A DNA stretch of 64,000 nucleotides from Paenibacillus rhizovicinus (GTDB lineage Bacteria > Bacillota > Bacilli > Paenibacillales > Paenibacillaceae), in the NCBI RefSeq assembly GCF_010365285.1, contig NZ_CP048286.1:6064001-6128000 (forward strand). Reading direction: 5' to 3'. Under the pieces are notes generated by a model. That model was not told where the DNA came from. It saw only the letters and a program-made list of their open reading frames with translations, and searched no databases. A program made the position numbers and the translations under genes. This document shows, one piece after another, positions 40,749 to 48,529 of this stretch. The stretch's first letter is position 1. Each line of letters opens with the position of its first letter.

Positions 40749-40787
40749 AGATGTCTTTGGGGATAAGCCCATGGACATCTTTTTTAT
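40749..40787 (+). terminator. Terminator after the O-methyltransferase gene
   Basis: Stem AGATGTC/GACATCT with inner TGGG/CCCA, then six T residues. Confidence 0.85.
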
Positions 40788-40985
40788 TCTTCCCCTTTTT
40801 TTCGGCAAGAACGGATCGATCATGAAGGACCTAGCCAAGCAGGACCCGATCAGCCTGAACAAGGATGACAGCCTCTCTGCCAGAATAAATGTTGGGCGGC
40901 ACGGGGAAAATGAGATATCTATCGAGGCACGAGGGGATACCATTGCAGGGGCTGTCAGAAGATGGTATCGAAAGTGAATTGACTT
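40788..40985. other. Intergenic stretch with no supported gene
   Basis: Together with the terminator this forms the 318-nt gap before tetR. An open frame at 40771-40977 (MDIFFILPLFFGKNG...) begins inside the terminator stem and has no ribosome site, so it is not called. Part of it could be a decayed gene. No repeat or RNA structure was recognised beyond the terminator and the operator at 40986. Confidence 0.4.
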
Positions 40986-41006
40986 ACTATCTACTAGAAG
41001 GTAGAA
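40986..41006. promoter_or_regulatory. TetR operator copy 1 (overlaps tetR ribosome site)
   Basis: ACTATCTACTAGAAGGTAG plus AA; read on the other strand it is TTCTACCTTCTAGTAGATAGT. It matches copies 2 (41612-41632) and 3 (42589-42609). The AAGG at 40998-41001 inside it is the likely ribosome site of tetR, so repressor binding would block its own gene directly. Confidence 0.7.
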
Positions 41007-41013
41007 TGACGTC

Positions 41014-41589
41014 ATGACAACAAACAAAAACACAGCCGAGCTGATCTTGGATACGGCTCAGGCGATTGTTCAGGAATTCGGATTTAACGGATTCAGCTAC
41101 GCGCATATCGCTGAGAAGGTTGGCATACGAACGGCCAGCATTCATTACTACTTCCCGAGCAAGGAGGATTTGGGGGAGGCTTTAATTGCACGTTATCTCA
41201 AGCAGTTCCTTGCTGCCAGCGATCAAATTGACGCCCGGACGAGGAACAATGCGGAGAAGCTGCAGCAATTCACGGAGATCTTCAGCATTCCGGTACAGCA
41301 GAACTGTACTTGCTTAAGCGTCATGTTTTCTTCTGACCTTGCCACCTTGTCGGAGAAAGTAAGAGAAGGGCTGTCGGTCTTTTTCGATGCTAACCTGGCT
41401 TGGCTTGAACGCGTACTCGAACAGGGACGTCTTGAAGGCCATCTGCGCTTCGAAGGGGAGGCGAGGGCGCAAGCCCATCAGTTTCTAGCTTCATTGCAGG
41501 GTGCTCAGTTGCTTGCGCGAAGCTTCCGCGATGCAGCCCGTTTCGAATTAATCGCTACAGGATTGCTATCCGCTTTGACTGTCAGTTAA
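41014..41589 (+). CDS. TetR/AcrR family regulator of the NIPSNAP cluster
   Basis: 191 residues. The N-terminal helix-turn-helix is TAQAIVQEFGFNGFSYAHIAEKVGIRTASIHYYFPSKEDLGEALI, the classic TetR signature. The C-terminal ligand domain includes CTCLSVMFSSDLATLSEKVREGL, and its paired cysteines (QNCTC) are unusual enough to suggest possible redox or electrophile sensing, though this is inference. The same ~21-bp inverted repeat lies ahead of this gene and ahead of both NIPSNAP genes, so it is most likely an autoregulated local repressor. The TetR-plus-flavoprotein-reductase pairing resembles quinone- or aldehyde-responsive systems. Confidence 0.92.
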   Translation: MTTNKNTAELILDTAQAIVQEFGFNGFSYAHIAEKVGIRTASIHYYFPSKEDLGEALIARYLKQFLAASDQIDARTRNNAEKLQQFTEIFSIPVQQNCTCLSVMFSSDLATLSEKVREGLSVFFDANLAWLERVLEQGRLEGHLRFEGEARAQAHQFLASLQGAQLLARSFRDAARFELIATGLLSALTVS

Positions 41590-41611
41590 GCGGATTCGTT
41601 TTTTGGATAAT

Positions 41612-41632
41612 ATCTACCTATTAGTAGATATA
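41612..41632. promoter_or_regulatory. TetR operator copy 2 (upstream of NIPSNAP gene 1)
   Basis: ATCTACCTATTAGTAGATAT plus A: inverted repeat TATCTAC-CTATTA-GTAGATA, the most symmetrical of the three copies. It lies 59 nt upstream of the NIPSNAP start, in a position expected for a promoter operator. Confidence 0.75.
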
Positions 41633-41690
41633 AATTAATCCACCTTAAGAGCTAAACCTTGTTCTACATGCTTGAAAGGAGGTGGTTAAA

Positions 41691-42008
41691 ATGATCTATG
41701 AGCTGCGCGTTTACGAGGTTCATCCAGGCAAAATGAAAGCTCTGCTGGATCGGTTCGAAAACCACACGATCGCATTATTCGCAAAGCATGGCATGCGCAT
41801 CACGCAGTTCTGGGAAGATCTCGACGAGAAGAACAACCGCCTTTATTATGTTGTCGAACACGATAGCCTAGACATACGCAACTTAAATTATGAGCGATTC
41901 CGAAACGATCCGGAGTGGCTTGCCCTAAAACAGGTAACAGAAGAGAACGGTCCGTTGGTTCAAGCCCAAGTCAGTTATTTCATGAAGGACGCCTTTCTCA
42001 CCCCATAA
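41691..42008 (+). CDS. NIPSNAP family protein 1
   Basis: 105 residues from the ATG at 41691 (AAAGGAGGTGG upstream). A single NIPSNAP domain (MIYELRVYEVHPGKMKALLDRFENHTIALFAKHGMRITQFW...), a ferredoxin-like dimeric alpha/beta fold. In bacteria the function is unclear. It lies 27 nt ahead of a flavoprotein reductase gene, with an operator for the neighbouring TetR protein in front. Closely related in sequence to the second NIPSNAP protein at 42765. Confidence 0.9.
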   Translation: MIYELRVYEVHPGKMKALLDRFENHTIALFAKHGMRITQFWEDLDEKNNRLYYVVEHDSLDIRNLNYERFRNDPEWLALKQVTEENGPLVQAQVSYFMKDAFLTP

Positions 42009-42035
42009 AACTCAAATAGAATGGAGCAAACAACC

Positions 42036-42575
42036 ATGAAAACATTGATCATCGTTACACATCCAAGCATCGAAACTTCCCGCGTTAATGCTGCCTGGTT
42101 GCAGGAGCTTCGCAAACATAGCGATATTACGGTTCATGAACTATATACGGCTTATCCCGACGGGCATATCGATGTTGCGAAGGAGCAGCAGCTCATCGAG
42201 GCACATGACCGGATTATATTTCAATATCCGCTCTATTGGTACAGCACGCCGACCTTGCTGAAGAAATGGATGGATTCCGTCTTGCAATACGGCTGGGCTT
42301 ATGGTCCGGACGGCAGTAAAACGGCAGGCAAAGCGTTCGGCGCCGCGATCTCGACTTACGGTTCGGAAGCGTCGTATCAGCCGACGGGGGCCAATCGATA
42401 CACGCTGGAAGAAATATTGCGGCCGATCGAAGCGACGACGCATTTTATCGGCGGGCAGTATTTGCCGCATTTCGCCCTAAGTGATGTGTCTAATCTTACG
42501 GACGAACGGTTGGCGCAGAGCACGACCGATTATATCCGCCACATTCGCACCGTTGAACCGTTGGTGGCAGTCTGA
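42036..42575 (+). CDS. NAD(P)H-dependent flavin/quinone oxidoreductase (Flavodoxin_2)
   Basis: 179 residues from the ATG at 42036 (TGGAG upstream); an ATG 15 nt earlier is the alternative. The Flavodoxin_2 (NQO/KefF/YwrO-like) fold is indicated by KTLIIVTHPSIETSRVNAAWLQ, the FMN/FAD-binding and substrate segment IIFQYPLYWYSTPTLLKKWMDSVL, and AFGAAISTYGSEASYQPTG. Such enzymes reduce quinones, nitro or azo compounds by two electrons at the membrane or in the cytoplasm. It is in an operon with NIPSNAP 1 under the TetR operator, which suggests protection against reactive quinones; this is inference. Confidence 0.9.
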   Translation: MKTLIIVTHPSIETSRVNAAWLQELRKHSDITVHELYTAYPDGHIDVAKEQQLIEAHDRIIFQYPLYWYSTPTLLKKWMDSVLQYGWAYGPDGSKTAGKAFGAAISTYGSEASYQPTGANRYTLEEILRPIEATTHFIGGQYLPHFALSDVSNLTDERLAQSTTDYIRHIRTVEPLVAV

Positions 42576-42588
42576 ATCTCGATTTAAA

Positions 42589-42609
42589 TCTATCTATTAA
42601 TAGGTAAAA
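42589..42609. promoter_or_regulatory. TetR operator copy 3 (upstream of NIPSNAP gene 2)
   Basis: TCTATCTATTAATAGGTAAA plus A; its other strand, TTTTACCTATTAATAGATAG plus A, aligns with copies 1 and 2. It is 14 nt past the stop of the reductase gene and ahead of the second NIPSNAP gene, 156 nt from its start. Confidence 0.7.
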
Positions 42610-42764
42610 CAAGCCGACACGTCGACAGGCAGCGTTCGTAGCCGGCGAAATTCCACATGTCGACGGCGGGCAGAACGCCGGACAATGGTGAGACAGAACC
42701 GGCTGTGCGGACAATCCGACTGTGTAGCAAATGACCACTACCAATATAATAAGGGGATGGAGTC

Positions 42765-43115
42765 ATGATCTACGAATTGCGCATTTATTATGTTGTTCCT
42801 GGCCGCATGGAGGAATTGCTGAATCGGTTCCGGGATCATACGCTGCATTTATTCCAGAAGCATGACTTGAAGGTTGCGAACTTCTGGGTGGATATGGACG
42901 CATCCAACGATCGGTTGTATTATGTGTTCGAGCATCGGGATTTAGCCGCGCGCGAGAAGAACTTTCAAGCTTTTCTGGAGGATCCCGATTGGCTGGCGCT
43001 TCAGGAGAGAACGGAACGCAACGGAAAGCTCTATGAACGAATCGATGAAATCTACATGAGGACTGCACCGTTGCGCGGATTTCAGCCGAATGCAGCAATG
43101 GCTCGCGCTCAATGA
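42765..43115 (+). CDS. NIPSNAP family protein 2
   Basis: 116 residues, one NIPSNAP domain (MIYELRIYYVVPGRMEELLNRFRDHTLHLFQKHDLKVANFWVDMD...), a diverged duplicate of the protein at 41691. The C-terminus is ten residues longer. The ribosome site is AAGGGGATGGAG. A third copy of the TetR operator precedes it, separating it from the reductase gene as an independently regulated unit. Function unknown. Confidence 0.88.
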   Translation: MIYELRIYYVVPGRMEELLNRFRDHTLHLFQKHDLKVANFWVDMDASNDRLYYVFEHRDLAAREKNFQAFLEDPDWLALQERTERNGKLYERIDEIYMRTAPLRGFQPNAAMARAQ

Positions 43116-43228
43116 CGCGCCTGTTCATTACGATAATTTCATTAGCTTCATGTTGGCGCCATTGAAGCAACTAGCAGACTTTACGCTACGCATCCGCTCA
43201 TCCGGTATAAACCGTATATGAATCGATC

Positions 43229-43255
43229 AAGGACACCTTCCATGGTGTCCTTTTT
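43229..43255 (+). terminator. Terminator after NIPSNAP gene 2
   Basis: Stem AAGGACACC/GGTGTCCTT with a 6-nt loop, then T5. It lies ~115 nt after the stop. Confidence 0.85.
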
Positions 43256-43422
43256 GCGGTGGCGATCGAACATTTCAGATGGAGTAGCGGAATGTCCCAA
43301 TCGTTCTTCCGCTTCTCTATATACGTTGGTAAGGATGACAAATAGAAGTTTCATAGAGACAGGAGAAGGGTGGAGCGATGAAAATTATCGTAAACGATGT
43401 CCGTTGACCAATTGGGCATAGG
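43256..43422. other. Intergenic stretch with a 9-codon frame behind a strong ribosome site
   Basis: Part of a 356-nt gene-free gap. It contains AGGAGAAGGGTGGAGCG directly before ATG at 43378, which opens a 9-residue frame (MKIIVNDVR, stop at 43405-43407). A strong hairpin terminator (43423) follows. It may be the remnant of a lost gene, or a leader peptide. The longer frame at 43218-43421 is not supported. Confidence 0.35.
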
Positions 43423-43473
43423 AAAGCCGCTAAGTTCCCTCTGTAACTCAAAAAGGGACTTAGCGGCTTTTTT
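43423..43473. terminator. Strong terminator at the 3' end of the MFS gene
   Basis: Stem AAAGCCGCTAAGTtCCC with its complement GGGACTTAGCGGCTTT, loop ~13 nt, then T6. The T-run favours plus-strand termination; the stem also lies directly behind the minus-strand MFS gene. Confidence 0.8.
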
Positions 43474-44689
43474 ATTCCTTAAGCGGCTCCCGCACGCGCT
43501 TGGACACCAGCGTCTGACGCACCCACAGCGCGTTGACGACGAACAAGGCGGCGGAGATCAGGAACACGCCGCCAATGCCTGTCCAGCCGGAGATGAAGCC
43601 GCCGACGATGGGGCCGATCATATTGCCGAGCGCCAGCATGCTGCTGTTGAGGCTGAAGGCGCGGCCTTCCATGCCGTCCGGCGTGAATCGGCGCACGAGG
43701 GCGTTGACGGACGGAATCAAACCGCCGAGGAAGCAGCCCTGCAGCAGCCGGAAGAGCAGCAGCTGCCATACGGTTCCGGCGAACGCTTGCGGGATGAACA
43801 TCACCGCGGCTCCGACGAGCGAGATGCCGAGCACGCGCTCTTGGCCGATCCGGTCGCTGAGCCGGCCGAGCAGCGGAGCGGCGAACATGTTGGTTATGCC
43901 TGCGGCCGAGCTGACGAAGCCCGCCCAGAAGGCGAGGTTGACGCTTGTCCCGTGCAGTTTCTGCACATAGAGCGGCATGAGCGGGTTCGGGCCGATCATG
44001 GCGAACTGCAGCAGGAACGTGACCGCGAATAAGGCGGTCAGCTGCGGCACGCTGCTTAGCTGACGGAAGCCGGCGATGACGGAGACATGCGGCTTGGCGG
44101 CTGCTGCCGATCGGTCGAACCGCTCCTTGACGACAAAGTAAGCCAGCAAGGAAGCAGCGAACAGCGATGCGCCCGTCAGATAGAAAATCGGGCGGTAGCC
44201 CACGGCATCCGCCAGCAGCCCGCCAAGGAAAGGGCCCATAATCGAGCCTGCGATGCCGCCGGATTGCAGCGTCCCCATGGCGAAGCCCATTTTCGGCTTC
44301 GGCGTCGTGATGGAGATGAGCGAGACCGCGGCGGGATTGAAGCCAGAGATCGTCCCGTTCACCATCCGCAGGAGGAGCAGATGCCACGGCGAGGTGGCGA
44401 AACCCATGAGCACCATGACGATGGCCATCCCGAAGCCCGAGCGGAGCAGCATCATTTTCCGGCCGTATTTGTCGGACAGCTTGCCCCAGAGCGGCTGGAA
44501 CAGGAAGGACGTGACGAAGTTCCCTGCGAAGATAATGCCGGCCCACGTCGCGATTTCATGCTGATTCGACATCCCGATCTGCGGGCTTTGCAAGTAGAGC
44601 GACATGAACGGCATAATCATGGTCATGCCGCCCATGACCAGAAACTGGCCGATCCACAGCACGGCAAGATTTTTCTTCCATTGTTCCAT
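43472..44689 (-). CDS. MFS transporter, DHA1 family (MdtG/TetA-like)
   Basis: 405 residues with 12 predicted helices, as in DHA1 drug:proton antiporters. Motif A lies in the loop between helices 2 and 3 (FLFQPLWGKLSDKYGRKMMLL) and is repeated at the 8-9 loop (AAPLLGRLSDRIGQERVL). Motif C-like GIAGSIMGPFLGGLLAD follows in helix 5. The closest familiar names are MdtG or TetA-like exporters of Bacilli, but the substrate cannot be told. It is transcribed away from the heme operon and is monocistronic. Confidence 0.88.
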   Translation of the reverse strand: MEQWKKNLAVLWIGQFLVMGGMTMIMPFMSLYLQSPQIGMSNQHEIATWAGIIFAGNFVTSFLFQPLWGKLSDKYGRKMMLLRSGFGMAIVMVLMGFATSPWHLLLLRMVNGTISGFNPAAVSLISITTPKPKMGFAMGTLQSGGIAGSIMGPFLGGLLADAVGYRPIFYLTGASLFAASLLAYFVVKERFDRSAAAAKPHVSVIAGFRQLSSVPQLTALFAVTFLLQFAMIGPNPLMPLYVQKLHGTSVNLAFWAGFVSSAAGITNMFAAPLLGRLSDRIGQERVLGISLVGAAVMFIPQAFAGTVWQLLLFRLLQGCFLGGLIPSVNALVRRFTPDGMEGRAFSLNSSMLALGNMIGPIVGGFISGWTGIGGVFLISAALFVVNALWVRQTLVSKRVREPLKE

Positions 44690-44824
44690 TTGAATCTCCT
44701 ATTCGATGCCTTTTTCATTCCAAAACCTCTATGTTCAGTATAACAATCGTGCGCCGGATGGCAAAGTTCGGCAAGCGGTTCCCCCATTGTCATAGGTTTG
44801 TCAATGATCAATCGGGAGGGACGG

Positions 44825-44853
44825 TTGTTACGACTAGGCAAAAAGGGCATAAT
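44825..44853 (+). promoter_or_regulatory. Predicted promoter of the hemEHY operon
   Basis: TTGTTA and CATAAT with a 17-nt spacer, 38 nt ahead of hemE. Confidence 0.6.
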
Positions 44854-44890
44854 GGAAACGTAGGGAAAACGATAGAAATGGGGAACTTTA

Positions 44891-45967
44891 ATGAGCTACA
44901 ACGACTTATTCATCCGGGCTTGCCGGGGAGAACACGTCGATCGCTTACCCGTTTGGTATATGCGGCAAGCGGGACGGTACGATCCCGACTACCGTAAAAT
45001 AAAAGAAAACTATTCGCTGCTCGAAATTTGCCGTCAGCCGGAGCTGGCTGCGGAAGTGACGATGATGCCGGTCAAGAAGCTCGGCGTCGACGCGGCGATT
45101 CTTTATTCCGATATCATGAATCCCGTCGCTTCCATCGGCATCGACTTCGATATCGTGGCGAACGTCGGTCCGGTGATCGACAATCCGATTCGGACGGCGG
45201 CCGACATCGAGCGCCTGAAGCCGATCGACGTGGAAGGCGATCTGTCCCATGTGCTGGAGACGATCCGCATTCTGGACCGCGAACTGAAAGTGCCGCTGAT
45301 TACGTTCGCGGGCGCGCCGTTCACGATCGCGAGCTATTTGATCGAAGGCCGGCCGTCCAAGTCTTACATTAAAACAAAAACGATGATGTATTCCGAGCCG
45401 AAGCTGTGGTTCTCGCTCATGGACAAGCTCGGCGATATGGTCATTGCCTATTTGCGCGCGCATATGGCTGCCGGCGGCAAGGCGTTCCAACTGTTCGACA
45501 GTTGGGTCGGCGCGCTTGCGCCGCATGATTTCCGCACATACGTATTGCCGACGATCGAACGGATTTTCAGCGAACTGTCGGATTTGCCGCAGCCGCGGAT
45601 TTACTTCCCGGGCGTTGCCTCGGGTGAACTGCTGCCGACGCTCGGCAATGTGCAAGCCGACATCATTGGGCTGGATTGGCGCATTCCGATTGCGGAGGGA
45701 CGCCGCAGACTGGACGGCAAGTTCGGCGTGCAGGGTAATCTCGACCCTTACGTGCTGACTGCGCCGATGGACGTCATCAAGGAACATGCGAAGGCGATCA
45801 TCGACGAAGGCGTGAAGGAGCCGAAGTATATTTTCAATCTCGGCCACGGTCTGTTCCCGGAAGCGCCGCTCGACAAATTGCGTGAACTGACGGAATACGT
45901 GCATGCGTACTCGGAGCAGGCAATCGCCTCTCTCGGTAGAAAACAGGAGGAGGTCGCCCGTGGCTAA
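44891..45967 (+). CDS. hemE: Uroporphyrinogen III decarboxylase
   Basis: 358 residues. Decarboxylates the four acetate groups of uroporphyrinogen III to give coproporphyrinogen III in heme synthesis. Conserved blocks are LPVWYMRQAGRYDPDYRKIKE (active-site Arg), the substrate-binding Asp in AAILYSDIMNP, and ISGLDWR-like VQADIIGLDWRIP. The ribosome site is TGGGGA. The gene overlaps hemH by 8 nt at its 3' end. The order hemE-hemH-hemY is the same as in B. subtilis and is diagnostic of the coproporphyrin-dependent branch of Gram-positives. Confidence 0.97.
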   Translation: MSYNDLFIRACRGEHVDRLPVWYMRQAGRYDPDYRKIKENYSLLEICRQPELAAEVTMMPVKKLGVDAAILYSDIMNPVASIGIDFDIVANVGPVIDNPIRTAADIERLKPIDVEGDLSHVLETIRILDRELKVPLITFAGAPFTIASYLIEGRPSKSYIKTKTMMYSEPKLWFSLMDKLGDMVIAYLRAHMAAGGKAFQLFDSWVGALAPHDFRTYVLPTIERIFSELSDLPQPRIYFPGVASGELLPTLGNVQADIIGLDWRIPIAEGRRRLDGKFGVQGNLDPYVLTAPMDVIKEHAKAIIDEGVKEPKYIFNLGHGLFPEAPLDKLRELTEYVHAYSEQAIASLGRKQEEVARG

Positions 45968-46901
45968 TCCGAAAATCGGCGTGCTCGTCATGTCTTACGG
46001 AACTCCCGAAAGCATGGACGGCATTGAAGAATATTACACGCATATCCGCAGGGGCCATGCCCCTACGCCGGAACAGCTCGCGGAACTGACTGCGCGCTAC
46101 GACGCGGTCGTTGGCGGCGTGTTCCCGCTTCGCGAGAACACGAACCGGCAGGCCGAAGGCCTTCAGGCAGCGCTTGACGCGGCTGCACCCGGCAGATATG
46201 CCGTTTACCAAGGACTCAAACACGCTCGCCCTTATATCGAAGACGGCGTGGACGCGATGGCGGCCGACGGCGTGAAGCGGGCAGTCGGCATCGTGCTGGC
46301 GCCGCATTTCTCCACGATGAGCGTTGGCAGCTATATGAAGCGCGCGCAGGAGAAGGCGGAAGAAGCGGGCATCGCGTTCCAGGAAATCGAGAGCTATCAT
46401 CTGCATCCGAAGCTGATTGAAGCGCTGGTGAAGCGGGTAAAAGACGCCTATGCCGAGCTGGAACAGAAGACCGGCAGCGGCCAGCAGTTGAAGGTGCTGT
46501 TCAGCGCCCACAGTCTGCCGGTACGCATTCGCGAGATCGGGGATCCGTACGAACAGCAGCTGCTGGATACGTCTTCGGTCGTCGCGGAAGGCGCCGGCGT
46601 GACGGACTGGCAGTTTACGTGGCAGAGCGCGGGACGCACGCGCGAGCCTTGGCTCGGGCCGGACATCCTCGATACGATGAAGGAAGTGGCGGAAGCGGGC
46701 TACAAAGGCGTGCTGTCGGCGCCGATCGGTTTTGTGTCGGAGCATTTGGAAGTGCTCTACGATATCGATATCGAAGCACAGGCTGCGGCGAAGGAACTGG
46801 GCATCGAGCTGGTTCGCATCGACATGCTGGGCACGGATCCGTTATATATGGAAACGCTGGCCGATTCGGTCGAGCAAGCGACCCGGACGGCTTTTATTTA
46901 A
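45960..46901 (+). CDS. hemH: Coproporphyrin III ferrochelatase
   Basis: 313 residues. Start is GTG at 45960 (AACAGGAGGAGG upstream, inside hemE), giving VANPKIGVLVMSYGTPESMDGIEEYYTHIRRG, the normal beginning of Bacillus HemH. The metal-inserting His lies in VLAPHFSTMSVGSYM, and SAHSLPVRI and FVSEHLEVLYDIDIEA are the other family blocks. In Gram-positive bacteria this monomeric enzyme inserts iron into coproporphyrin III rather than protoporphyrin (also called CpfC). It follows hemE with overlap and precedes hemY. Confidence 0.95.
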   Translation: MANPKIGVLVMSYGTPESMDGIEEYYTHIRRGHAPTPEQLAELTARYDAVVGGVFPLRENTNRQAEGLQAALDAAAPGRYAVYQGLKHARPYIEDGVDAMAADGVKRAVGIVLAPHFSTMSVGSYMKRAQEKAEEAGIAFQEIESYHLHPKLIEALVKRVKDAYAELEQKTGSGQQLKVLFSAHSLPVRIREIGDPYEQQLLDTSSVVAEGAGVTDWQFTWQSAGRTREPWLGPDILDTMKEVAEAGYKGVLSAPIGFVSEHLEVLYDIDIEAQAAAKELGIELVRIDMLGTDPLYMETLADSVEQATRTAFI

Positions 46902-46993
46902 CGAACAGAGGAACACACGAACCGCCATATGAAGGACGGCGACAACCGTTCGCTCGTATGGCTTTCCATATGGACAGAGGAGATGACTCGCGC

Positions 46994-48463
46994 ATGCGGA
47001 GTAATGGTAAGCTGGATCGGTTTGTCGTCATCGGCGGCGGGATCAGCGGACTCAGCTCCGCTTTTTATTTGGCTAAGGAAGCGGAGCTGCGGGGACGAGA
47101 AGCGCATATTACGGTCGTGGACCCGTCGGAGCGGATCGGCGGCAAAATCAATACGCTGCGCAAGGACGGTTTCGTCATCGAGAAGGGTCCGGATTCCTTC
47201 CTGGCGCGCAAAACGCCGATCATTGACCTGGCCTTCGATCTCGGTATCCAGGATGAATTGACGGGCACGAACCCTGCCGCGAAGAAAACGTATATTCTTC
47301 ACCGCGGCAAGCTGCATCCGATGCCGCCGGGGCTGGTGCTCGGCATACCGACTGAAATTATGCCCTTCGCCAAAACAAGCCTGCTCTCGTGGGGCGGCAA
47401 GCTGCGGGCGATGCTGGATTTCGTCCTTCCCGCCAGCAAGGCGGAGGGCGACGAGTCCGTCGGGGAGTTCTTGTCCCGCCGCGTCGGCCCGGAAGTGATG
47501 GAACGGATCGCGGAACCGCTGCTTGCGGGGATCTACGCCGGCGATCTGAGCAAGCTGAGCCTGCAGTCGACCTTCCCGCAATTCCGGGAAGCGGAGCGCG
47601 AGCACGGCAGCCTTATCCGCGGCACCCGCGCAAGCAAGCGCAAGGGCGCCGCTGCGCCTGCCGCGCCGAACCGGCTTCCGGAGAAGCTGCGGCGCAGCAT
47701 GTTCCTGACGTTTAAGAACGGATTATCGACGATGCTGGAGGCGTTGACCGAAGCGTTGTCGGAGGCGGGAGCGGAAAGCCGGTTCGGCCTTAAAGCAGTG
47801 GCTTTCCGGGACAACGAACCCGGAGAAGGGCAGGGAACGGCGACGTATGAGGTACTGCTGAGCGACGGCGAGATTCTGGAAGCGGACGGCATTGTCATCA
47901 CGTCGCCGGCGTTTAATGCGGCCGACCTGCTCGAGCCGCATTTGCAGGTCGACGCGCTGCGGGCAATCCATTACGTTTCCGTCGCCAACGTCGTCATGGC
48001 GTTCGACAAGGCTTCGTTCGGCATCGATTTCGACGGCTCGGGCTTCGTCGTGCCGCGTTCCGAGGGAACGACGATTACGGCCTGCACCTGGACGTCGTCC
48101 AAGTGGCTGCATGCCAGCCCGGGCGATAAAGTGCTGCTGCGCTGCTACGTCGGGCGCGCCAATGACGAAGAGGTCGTAGACCTGCCTGACGCGGAATTGG
48201 AAGAGGCCGTACGCCGGGATATCCGGAACGTGCTCGGCATTACGGCGGTGCCGCTGTTCACGGAGATCACGCGGCTGCACCGCTCGATGCCGCAGTATCC
48301 TGTCGGCCACCTGCAAGCGACGGCGGAACTGAGGTCGCGGCTGCGCAAGGAAATGCCGGGCGTATGGGTTACAGGCGCGGCATTCGACGGCGTGGGGCTG
48401 CCTGACTGCATCCGGCAGGGCAAGGAAGCGGCGGCGATCGTGTACGACGCGGTCAATAAATAA
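46994..48463 (+). CDS. hemY: Coproporphyrinogen III oxidase (HemY/CgoX)
   Basis: 489 residues. FAD-binding GxGxxG motif VVIGGGISGLSSAFYLAKEAE at the N-terminus and C-terminal VWVTGAAFDGVGLPDCIRQGKEAA, typical of the HemY/CgoX flavoprotein that oxidises coproporphyrinogen III to coproporphyrin III. The ATG at 46994 has AGAGGAGATG 12 nt upstream and gives the expected N-terminus MRSNGKLDRF; earlier in-frame ATGs at 46958 and 46970 are possible. It is the last gene of the operon. HemQ/ChdC, needed for the final step, is not in this window. A strong terminator follows. Confidence 0.95.
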   Translation: MRSNGKLDRFVVIGGGISGLSSAFYLAKEAELRGREAHITVVDPSERIGGKINTLRKDGFVIEKGPDSFLARKTPIIDLAFDLGIQDELTGTNPAAKKTYILHRGKLHPMPPGLVLGIPTEIMPFAKTSLLSWGGKLRAMLDFVLPASKAEGDESVGEFLSRRVGPEVMERIAEPLLAGIYAGDLSKLSLQSTFPQFREAEREHGSLIRGTRASKRKGAAAPAAPNRLPEKLRRSMFLTFKNGLSTMLEALTEALSEAGAESRFGLKAVAFRDNEPGEGQGTATYEVLLSDGEILEADGIVITSPAFNAADLLEPHLQVDALRAIHYVSVANVVMAFDKASFGIDFDGSGFVVPRSEGTTITACTWTSSKWLHASPGDKVLLRCYVGRANDEEVVDLPDAELEEAVRRDIRNVLGITAVPLFTEITRLHRSMPQYPVGHLQATAELRSRLRKEMPGVWVTGAAFDGVGLPDCIRQGKEAAAIVYDAVNK

Positions 48464-48471
48464 ATGCATGC

Positions 48472-48510
48472 ACAAAAAGGACGAAGCAGCCGCTGCTTCG
48501 TCCTTTTTGT
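48472..48510. terminator. Bidirectional terminator between hemY and pgpA
   Basis: Perfect stem ACAAAAAGGACGAAGCAGC with its complement; A/T-rich ends suit both convergent genes. Confidence 0.9.
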
Positions 48511-48529
48511 GTTATCCGAACAGAACGAA

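Noticed and set aside
40771-40977. 68-residue frame before the TetR gene
   Set aside because: Starts inside a terminator stem, has no ribosome site and no recognisable family; another frame overlaps on the minus strand with equal lack of support.
43218-43421. 67-residue frame MNRSRTPSMVSFLRWRSN...
   Set aside because: It begins in a terminator hairpin and has no ribosome site; composition is not protein-like.
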